DNA of 46,180 nucleotides from Nanobdellota archaeon (lineage in GTDB: Archaea > Nanobdellota > Nanobdellia > Pacearchaeales > GW2011-AR1). Position 1 is the stretch's first letter. Every line of letters begins with the position of its first letter. The position numbers were made by a program, and so were the translations under genes. The notes under the pieces were generated by a model. That model saw only the letters and a program-made list of their open reading frames with translations, had not been told where the DNA came from and searched no databases. The stretch is taken from NCBI GenBank assembly GCA_027858295.1, contig JAQICZ010000010.1, forward strand, positions 1-46,180, in the 5' to 3' direction. Shown here one piece after another: positions 8,627-14,566 of the stretch.

Positions 8627-9935
8627 AGAAGAATATCAGTTGATATCTTCACAAGGTGAGGGACAATATATTGAATTTAAAGAGAATTTTAATCCATCAA
8701 TAATTAAAGAAATTGTCGCATTCGCAAATTCAGGCGGAGGGAAAATATTTTTAGGTATAGATGATAATGGTCGGAGAAAAGGATTTAAGATAACAAATAA
8801 ATTAAAATCTGAGATTCAAGATATAGCAAGAAACTGTGATCCTCCAGTGAACTTGAGTCTGGAAAGTAGTAGTGATATTTTAATTATTAATGTAAATAAT
8901 GGGGAAAATAAACCCCATTCTTGTAAATATGGATTTTATTTTAGAAATGGTGCAAATTCTCAAAAAATGAATAGAGACGAAATTATTGACCTTATTTCAA
9001 AAGAGGGAAAAATAAATTTTGATGAAAGAGTCTGTTCTGATTTTCAATGGGAAGACTTTGATAGCGAGAAATTTGATAATTATTTGAATTTGTCAAAAAT
9101 TTCAAAATCCTTAGATGTAAAAGACACACTAAGAAATTTAAATGTATTAAAAAGCAGTGGTCTTACTAATGCTGGAGTTCTATTCTTTTCAAAAACGCCC
9201 TCGAAATATATAGGGACTTCAAAAGTAAGATGCATCCATTTTAAGGGCAATGAAAGAGTCGATATTTTAGATAAAAAAGAATTAGACAAGGGAATTGTCT
9301 CAAATATAGAATTTGCAATAAATTATTTAGAAGAAAGGATTGCTATAGAATTTAAAATAGAAAACGGCATAAGGCAAGAGTTCCCAGAATATCAAAAAAA
9401 TGCATACAGGGAACTGATAGTTAATGCAATAGCTCATAGAGATTATCTAAAATCGGCAGAAGTAGCAATAGAAAAATTGAAAGATTCAATAAATATAACT
9501 AATCCAGGTAGCCTATTATTTAATGAGAAAAATTTTGGAAAAGTTAGTATCTATAGAAATAGATTGATTGCAGACCTTCTTTCAAGAACAACTCATATGG
9601 AAAAAGCAGGTACTGGAATAAGTAGAGTAAAAAGTTATTGCAAAGACAATGATAATGAAGTAATATTTGAATTTAATGACTTCTTCTTTTCAAAAATTTA
9701 TAGTAATAAATTAAAGGAGAAAAGTTCGGAGAAAAGTTCGGAGAAAAGTTCGGAGAAAAGTTCGGAGAAAATAATAAATTTAATAAAAAACAATCCAAAG
9801 ATTACAATATTAGAGATTTCAAAAAGAATAGGCTTAACAACAAGGGCTGTTGAAAAAAATCTTTCAAAATTAAAAGAAAAGAATTTAATAATAAGAATTG
9901 GTTCGGATAGAGAAGGAGAATGGAAAATATTATGA
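8619..9935 (+). CDS. AlbA-domain (Schlafen/RecG-like) ATP-binding regulator with winged helix
   Basis: The N-terminus (residues 10-120) has the AlbA_2/Schlafen AAA_4 pattern: YIEFKENF, then IVAFANSGGGKIFLGIDD. The middle carries the HATPase-type C-terminal domain of this family, with NAIAHRDYLKSAEVAIE and AGTGISRVKSYC. A short linker of four EKSS repeats joins it to a C-terminal helix-turn-helix (ILEISKRIGLTTRAVEKNLSKL). Such COG2865-type proteins are putative DNA-binding regulators. The gene overlaps the upstream pilin-like gene by 8 nt and the downstream one by 4 nt (ATGA), so it is embedded in the operon. A regulatory role for the pilin block is inference; the cytosolic DNA-binding role follows from the domains. 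Confidence 0.82.
   Translation: MNKEEYQLISSQGEGQYIEFKENFNPSIIKEIVAFANSGGGKIFLGIDDNGRRKGFKITNKLKSEIQDIARNCDPPVNLSLESSSDILIINVNNGENKPHSCKYGFYFRNGANSQKMNRDEIIDLISKEGKINFDERVCSDFQWEDFDSEKFDNYLNLSKISKSLDVKDTLRNLNVLKSSGLTNAGVLFFSKTPSKYIGTSKVRCIHFKGNERVDILDKKELDKGIVSNIEFAINYLEERIAIEFKIENGIRQEFPEYQKNAYRELIVNAIAHRDYLKSAEVAIEKLKDSINITNPGSLLFNEKNFGKVSIYRNRLIADLLSRTTHMEKAGTGISRVKSYCKDNDNEVIFEFNDFFFSKIYSNKLKEKSSEKSSEKSSEKSSEKIINLIKNNPKITILEISKRIGLTTRAVEKNLSKLKEKNLIIRIGSDREGEWKIL
9717..9771 (+). repeat. 12-bp in-frame tandem repeat in the regulator linker
   Basis: GAGAAAAGTTCG is repeated four times exactly (9717-9764), followed by a 7-bp partial copy. It encodes EKSS units. The identical copies suggest slippage, and copy-number changes would keep the frame because the unit is a multiple of three. 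Confidence 0.9.
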
Positions 9936-10852
9936 AGAACAAAAAAGGTTTTATGGACATGTCCTTTTCCTGGATTTTCGCATTAATAGTAGGCGCGATT
10001 ATTCTTTTTGGGGCAGTCTATGGGGTTAGTAAATTTACAAGCATTGCAGAGAAGAAGCAGAGTGCAACAAGTGCTGCAGAACTTGGAACAATTTTGGATG
10101 CCCTAGAATCCGGGCAAGAATCAGCAAAAACAGTAGCTTTATTCTTCCCCGTAGGAACAAGAATCTCAAACAAATGTAATTCCTTCGGCACCTTTGGTAC
10201 ACAAGGAGTCTCTGTAGAAGAATACGTCAATGGTGATTGGTCGACCTCTGACTTGACAGTATCTTGGGAAAATAAATATATTTTTTCAGGAAATATTCAG
10301 GGTAAAACTTTCTACGCTTTTACAAAACCTTTTGATTTTCCCTTCAAAGTTGCAAATTTAATGTATCTAACATCTGCTGATGATAAATACTGTTTCAAAG
10401 ACGCCCCACGAAATGTAAGAAAAGAATTAAAGGATTTAGGTCAAGCAAATCTTCTAATCAGCGATTGTGATGAAGCTACAATTAACGTATGCTTCACTAG
10501 TTCTTCAGATTGTGATGTTGTAGTTTATTATAATGACAATTATTTGCAAAAAAAAGGAGTAATTTATCCTTTTGAAGGAGACGCTCTAATGTATGCCGCA
10601 ATCTTCTCAAATGAAGACGCTTATGAATGTGGACTCTTAAGATTAACAAAAAGAACAGCTATGTTGGCAAGACTTTATTCAGAGAAGTCAGTTTTTTTGA
10701 TAAATACTTGTGATTCAAATTTAATACCTGATTTAGAAAAATTCAATTCAGAATTATCAAATTATGAAGATTCTTCAGATTTATCATCCTTAGCTTATAC
10801 AAAAACAACACTGGACTCCCTAAATAAATTCTCGAGGTGTAAGCAATGGTAA
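9932..10852 (+). CDS. Pilin-like surface protein (306 aa)
   Basis: It begins MKNKKGFMDMSFSWIFALIV, with a basic leader, a KKG site and a helix to about residue 32; the MDMSF phrase parallels MKMSF in the 144-aa neighbour. The exterior part of about 270 residues has several Cys (CDEATINVCF, DAYECGL, LINTCDS) that could form disulfides. The ATG at 9932 overlaps the upstream stop (ATGA); the in-frame ATG at 9920 lies inside that gene. The last codons overlap the next start by 7 nt. The exterior family is not recognised. Confidence 0.7.
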   Translation: MKNKKGFMDMSFSWIFALIVGAIILFGAVYGVSKFTSIAEKKQSATSAAELGTILDALESGQESAKTVALFFPVGTRISNKCNSFGTFGTQGVSVEEYVNGDWSTSDLTVSWENKYIFSGNIQGKTFYAFTKPFDFPFKVANLMYLTSADDKYCFKDAPRNVRKELKDLGQANLLISDCDEATINVCFTSSSDCDVVVYYNDNYLQKKGVIYPFEGDALMYAAIFSNEDAYECGLLRLTKRTAMLARLYSEKSVFLINTCDSNLIPDLEKFNSELSNYEDSSDLSSLAYTKTTLDSLNKFSRCKQW

Positions 10853-11400
10853 ATAAGTCAGGTCAAATGAAGATTCAGCAAACAGCTTTTCTAATAATAG
10901 CTTTAACTTTATTCTTTGTTCTGGTTGGTCTTTTTGTTCTAAGTATGACCTTTTCCGGAATACAGCAAGATAAAGCAAAAGTAGAAGAAAAAGAAGCCCT
11001 TCTCTTAGTTTCAAGGCTGGCAAACTCTGCAGAATTTACTTGTGGAGAGTCTTCTGGTAGGGCGAAATCGGACTGTGTGGATTTTGATAAAGTGATGGTG
11101 TTAAAAGACAATATTGAAAACTATTCAAAACTCTGGGGAGTTAAAGGTATATCAATTATAAAAACTCATCCTGTTGCAGAAGGAATCTGCGAAGAATTAA
11201 ATAGCTCCAGCTGTAGATGTACAAGAGAAAATTATCCAGATTGTGGATTTCTAGAAATCTACCCAAATAATGGCCTAGGGAATGATGCTTCAACCTTCAT
11301 TCTATTATGTAGAAAACAAAATGACGATGGCTATGCTTACGACAAATGTGAAGTGGCAAGATTAGTAGTAAAGTTTTCAGAAGGAGAGACTCAAAAATGA
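10846..11400 (+). CDS. Pilin-like surface protein (184 aa)
   Basis: It begins MVNKSGQMKIQQTAFLIIAL, with an SGQ cleavage-type site and a hydrophobic helix to about residue 34. The exterior domain carries eight Cys, including CRCTRENYPDCGF, and probably folds around disulfides. The gene overlaps both neighbours (7 nt upstream, 4-nt ATGA downstream), so it is part of a translationally coupled chain. The family is not recognised. Confidence 0.7.
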   Translation: MVNKSGQMKIQQTAFLIIALTLFFVLVGLFVLSMTFSGIQQDKAKVEEKEALLLVSRLANSAEFTCGESSGRAKSDCVDFDKVMVLKDNIENYSKLWGVKGISIIKTHPVAEGICEELNSSSCRCTRENYPDCGFLEIYPNNGLGNDASTFILLCRKQNDDGYAYDKCEVARLVVKFSEGETQK

Positions 11401-12032
11401 AACCCATAAGCCGTCTACTGTCAACCATCAACCGTAAACTGTCAACCGTAAACTGTCAACCGTCTACTGTCCACCGTTCACCGTCAACGGTCCACTGTCA
11501 ACCGTCTACCGCCAACCGTCAACGGTCCACCGTACCTCGCTCAAAGCGAGCCCAGTCAGAAATGATAGGCTTCGCCCTAATTATTATAATCGTTGCAGTC
11601 TTAATAGTAGTCTTCATATCATTATCTATGAACGAAAACGAAGACGAGTCTCTAAATAGCTTCGAGCTCGAAAGTTTTGTCCAGGCCACCTTGGAATATA
11701 CAACAAATTGTACAGCAAGAGGAGACTATATACCACTGAGAAAAGTAATCTTCAGATGTATAGAAAACCAAACTTGCTCTAGTGGTGAGGACCCCTGTAT
11801 CATATTAGAAAATGATATTCAGGCTATAGTAGAAAACTCCTGGCAAGCTTGTCCCGAATGTCGAATCCGTGGTTACGAATTTAATATTACCCAAGCAAAA
11901 GAAGGTTCCCCAATACCAGATGATATTTACCATTTAGCAGCTGGAAACGTGACAATCTTCAGTAAAACAGCAGTTCAAAACTTCGACTCTGGGGTAGATG
12001 TTCACTTTAAAGCTTATTATGCAAGTCAATAA
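11397..12032 (+). CDS. Pilin-like protein with a repeat-encoded N-terminal extension (211 aa)
   Basis: The pilin-type core is KRAQSEMIGFALIIIIVAVL, with a RAQ site before a hydrophobic helix as in many archaeal pilins. It is followed by an acidic exterior domain with a C-x2-C pair (CPECR) and other Cys. In this gene the core is preceded by about 50 residues made from an in-frame heptamer array. They read as seven-residue units such as PSTVHRS, PSTVHCQ and PSTANRQ. The ATG overlaps the previous stop (ATGA), as at other junctions in the operon, so the array seems to have expanded between the native start codon and the leader. Whether such a long leader is still processed is unknown. Confidence 0.65.
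   Translation: MKPISRLLSTINRKLSTVNCQPSTVHRSPSTVHCQPSTANRQRSTVPRSKRAQSEMIGFALIIIIVAVLIVVFISLSMNENEDESLNSFELESFVQATLEYTTNCTARGDYIPLRKVIFRCIENQTCSSGEDPCIILENDIQAIVENSWQACPECRIRGYEFNITQAKEGSPIPDDIYHLAAGNVTIFSKTAVQNFDSGVDVHFKAYYASQ
11411..11536 (+). repeat. Coding heptamer minisatellite (18 units)
   Basis: Eighteen consecutive heptamers (for example CCGTCTA, CTGTCAA, CCATCAA, CCGTAAA, CGGTCCA) occupy exactly 126 bp. Three heptamers give seven codons, so the translation repeats every seven residues and the frame is kept. The units match the non-coding arrays at 7494, 13587, 14102 and 20433. Confidence 0.9.
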
Positions 12033-12538
12033 TGTAGATGTAGGTTGTTGATTGATTCGTTAAAATATTTGAGTACATTCATAAAACCCACAATCAGTTT
12101 ATGGTCCCATATATCTGGGGGAGTTATCGATCTAAATATTAAATTGTTGCTTGCTTCACTTATTTTTTGGCGTCAAGGCAGATTGATAAATTATGTTAGC
12201 TTAGGGCAAGTTGAATTATCGCTGCTGGCGCGGACATGGGCTGTTCGGGGTTTTTGGTAATTTTTATGTTTTAAATTAGATTTGGGATTCTTAAAATTAG
12301 CTTATTCTCTAGGGGTGCAGGTGTTTAGTTCGTTATAACTTATTGCCTAGAGCAATTAAATCATTCGTTCGCGCTGCGTGTAATAGGTGTGTTCGATACG
12401 GGTTATTGTTCGATTTGCACTCTATTAGGGAATCTCAAGACTGGTTCCCAGCGGAGCGGATAATATTATGTCTTAATATCTGAGTAAAGCGAGGCAATTT
12501 GTCTTTTATTTAACCGATAACTACTCGAGTTGTAGAAA
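12033..12538. other. Non-coding region with R1-related and IS-target-type repeats
   Basis: No gene is seen. The 3-prime half of an R1 unit lies at about 12102-12150 (CCCATATATCTGGGGGAGTT). A TTGAATTATCGCTGCTGGCG repeat is at about 12210-12235; related copies lie near 13312, 17951, 31072, 34044 and 34193. A CCCAGCGGAGCGGATAAT copy like the IS target is at about 12448. Open frames crossing this stretch are repeat-derived. Confidence 0.5.
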
Positions 12539-12539
12539 A

Positions 12540-12550
12540 GCTTAAATAAT
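12540..12550 (+). promoter_or_regulatory. TATA box of vapBC
   Basis: GCTTAAATAAT lies 20-30 nt before the ATG at 12570. The distance favours that start over the ATG at 12561. Confidence 0.5.
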
Positions 12551-12569
12551 TAACATAATTATGTTTATT

Positions 12570-12779
12570 ATGGTTAGCGTAACATTATCAGTGCCTGAAG
12601 ATATTAGAAAAACAATGAAAGATTTTCCAGAAATAAACTGGTCTCATATAGTTCGTGAAGCAATTGTAAAAAAAGCAGAATCTCTCCAAATAAAAAAGGA
12701 ATTATTGAAAGAGGTTCAGGAAGAGAAAGAATTTAGTTCTTGGGCTACTGCAGTGGTTCGTGAAGGTCGTTCTAAATGA
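12570..12779 (+). CDS. vapB: VapB-type antitoxin
   Basis: A 69-residue antitoxin with an N-terminal ribbon-helix-helix-like segment (MVSVTLSVPEDIRKTMKDF, then WSHIVREAIVKKA) and a charged C-terminal tail. Such proteins bind and neutralise the paired PIN toxin and repress their own promoter. The stop overlaps the toxin start by 4 nt. The ATG at 12570 is chosen from TATA spacing; an ATG three codons upstream is possible. Confidence 0.82.
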   Translation: MVSVTLSVPEDIRKTMKDFPEINWSHIVREAIVKKAESLQIKKELLKEVQEEKEFSSWATAVVREGRSK

Positions 12780-13180
12780 GGTTTGTAGTCGATACAAATA
12801 TTTTATTTAGTTATTTTAAGGATGATAGTTTTGGGCGAAAGATGATATTTCACCCATCATTTGAACTATTTTCTCCTAAATTCGCATTGTCTGAAATCCA
12901 GAAAGACTCAGATTTGATAATGAAAAAGTGTAAATTATCTAGAAATGAATTCGATCTTTTGATTGACTCTCTGAGCGAAGTTGTGAAGTTTATTCCAAAA
13001 AAAGTTTATTCTGCTTCATTAGATGATGCTGAACATTTATGTCCAGATATCGACGATGTAGACTTCTTCGCACTCTGTCTGAATATGAATGCTCCTTTAT
13101 GGAGTAACGATAAATTATTGAAATCTCAGGAAAAAATAAAAGTTCTGTCTACAAAAGATATTATCGAGTGTTTCTTCTAG
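12776..13180 (+). CDS. vapC: VapC PIN-domain ribonuclease toxin
   Basis: A 134-residue PIN domain. The acidic metal-binding residues are visible: Asp6 in VVDTNILFSYF, Glu40 in ALSEIQKD, Asp96 in DDVDFFALCL and Asp112 in WSNDKLL. VapC toxins cut RNA (often tRNA or rRNA) in a Mg-dependent way when released from VapB. The ATGA overlap with the antitoxin is the usual arrangement. The catalytic set looks complete, so the pair is probably functional. Confidence 0.88.
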   Translation: MRFVVDTNILFSYFKDDSFGRKMIFHPSFELFSPKFALSEIQKDSDLIMKKCKLSRNEFDLLIDSLSEVVKFIPKKVYSASLDDAEHLCPDIDDVDFFALCLNMNAPLWSNDKLLKSQEKIKVLSTKDIIECFF

Positions 13181-13586
13181 TCTTTGAGTCTGGGGCTTCC
13201 TTTCCCGAGGACTCCAATTTATTGGTTTACTTCAAAAAACTAAATTACCTCTATGGGTTTATCTTTAGGTCGTCTAATTACTTCACTTCGTTCAGCTATT
13301 AGGGCAAATTAAATTATCGCTGCTGGCGCGGGCATAAACTGTTGGAGGCTGGTGGTGGTTTTCAATCAGTGCATGCGGTGGCTTTCATTGATTTTGAAAG
13401 TTGTGTAAAGGGAGCGTAGAATATAATGTCTTTAGGCTACATTGTGATTAAAACTTGCAATAATATCCTTCAAACGACTTCGGCCCTCGAACACCTAACT
13501 AAACTCCCCAACGGAGGTTGATTTAGCCCTGCTGAAAGCGGGCAAAATCAATCGTGAGTGCAATATCAAATCATTAGAATTATTTA
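13181..13586. other. Non-coding region with an F2 structured repeat
   Basis: No gene is seen. A TCGCTGCTGGCGCGGGCATA repeat is at about 13317-13340. An F2 copy occupies about 13470-13575: CAAACGACTTCGGCCC, then a hairpin. In the hairpin, TTGATTT (13518-13524) pairs with AAATCAA (13545-13551), GCCC (13526-13529) with GGGC (13540-13543), T13530 is unpaired, and GCT pairs with AGC around a GAA loop. Confidence 0.6.
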
Positions 13587-13727
13587 ACAGTCAACGCTCA
13601 ACAATCAACGGTTTACGGTCTACAGTTTACGGTCATCGTTTCACAGTCAACGCTCAACGCTCAACGGTCCACAGTCAACGGTTTACGGTCAACAGTAAAA
13701 CGGTTCATGGTCCACAGTCAACAGTTC
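13587..13727. repeat. Heptamer minisatellite (20 units) abutting a stop codon
   Basis: About twenty heptamers of the type ACAGTCA, ACGCTCA, ACGGTTT, ACGGTCA and one octamer fill this interval. The array ends at the base before the stop codon of the minus-strand winged-helix gene. Confidence 0.88.
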
Positions 13728-14084
13728 TTAAATCTTAAGATGTATAATCAAATGATCAATTATAATAACCGGTCGATGTCTGGTCCGATTCTCCGACTTC
13801 TCAGCAATTAGTTCAATAATCCCAAATCTAGTAAGTAGCTTAATGTCATCACTCACAGCCTTAAACGGCCGACCCAGAACCTTAGCCAATTCGTAAATTG
13901 ACCTAGGTTTCTTGTATTTGATAGTATCCATCATCCGAGCCTTCTCCTTAGACAACAACTTCCTAAAAGAGTCAAGTCCATCAAAATCATAAGCATCCTT
14001 GTCAATCTTCTTCTCATTTCCAAATAAATTAAACGAACCACCTTCTTCCCTAATCGTAACCTCACGAGTTTTTGTTCTTACCAT
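13728..14084 (-). CDS. Winged-helix DNA-binding protein (HVO_A0114-like)
   Basis: A 118-residue protein. Residues 40-100 read as a winged helix: FRKLLSKEKARMMDTIKY, then PRSIYELAKVLGRPFKAVSD and LTRFGIIELI. The pattern resembles HVO_A0114-type predicted regulators, some of which pair with toxins. The ATG at 14084 is chosen because the frame upstream of it is made of heptamer repeats; a start at 14132 would add 16 repeat-derived residues. The gene is flanked on both sides by heptamer arrays. It lies opposite to the downstream S-layer gene and could regulate it, but this is inference. Confidence 0.7.
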   Translation of the reverse strand: MVRTKTREVTIREEGGSFNLFGNEKKIDKDAYDFDGLDSFRKLLSKEKARMMDTIKYKKPRSIYELAKVLGRPFKAVSDDIKLLTRFGIIELIAEKSENRTRHRPVIIIDHLIIHLKI

Positions 14085-14101
14085 GTTTCTTATCTTTTTG
14101 T

Positions 14102-14206
14102 AAACCGTCAACCGTTTACCGTAAACTGTCAACCATCAACTGTCTACCGTTTTCCGTTTACTGTCAACTGATAACTGATAACTGATAACTGACAACTGAC
14201 AACTGT
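14102..14206. repeat. Heptamer minisatellite (15 units)
   Basis: Fifteen heptamers run from AAACCGT and CAACCGT types into exact TAACTGA and CAACTGA units. The array ends about 360 bp before the first S-layer start codon; a similar array ends about 375 bp before the second S-layer gene. Confidence 0.88.
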
Positions 14207-14312
14207 GTAAGCCCTCAGGTTTACACCATATCTATCATTTACGAATATATATACCTTCCCCCGAACCCATTCAAATTTTTCAAGCTGTCATTTCCCAAAA
14301 ATTACACCAAAA

Positions 14313-14566
14313 GCTTTTTAAAAGAAACCCTGTATACAGCACCAAATCGCATAGAAACCAAAAGGCAGCCACGTAAGCTTTTTAAACTGAAATCTCATAA
14401 TGATACTATCTTAATGGGGGATTAAAATGTACATTTGCCACAAACGAATGTAATTTCAAATTAACCTTAAGATATCAACCGATTAGTTCCCCTATAACTA
14501 TTTGGTTACCCGGTGTCTATCAAGACATCAATGCATAGAAGCATAAAGGGGGATAAAAAATAAAAA
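14313..14566 (+). promoter_or_regulatory. S-layer gene 1 promoter and long conserved leader
   Basis: Two TATA-like boxes, CTTTTTAAAAG (14313-14323) and GCTTTTTAAACTG (about 14377-14389), imply a 5-prime leader of about 150-230 nt. Near the gene the leader carries TAGTTCCCCTATAACTATTT followed by GGTTA, then a hairpin (GGTGTC pairing with GACATC), then GGGGGATAAAAAATAAAAA ahead of the ATG. The same blocks precede the second S-layer gene, with a different stem sequence in the hairpin. GGGGGAT is a plausible ribosome-binding site. Confidence 0.6.

Noticed and set aside
11397-11546. A separate short gene encoded by the heptamer array
   Set aside because: The frame continues without interruption into the pilin-like core and the start uses the operon-style ATGA overlap, so it is an extension of one gene.
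12045-12260. 71-codon open frame after the pilin-like genes
   Set aside because: It runs through R1-type and TCGCTGCTGGCG-type repeats, has no promoter or ribosome-binding site, and its product resembles no protein.
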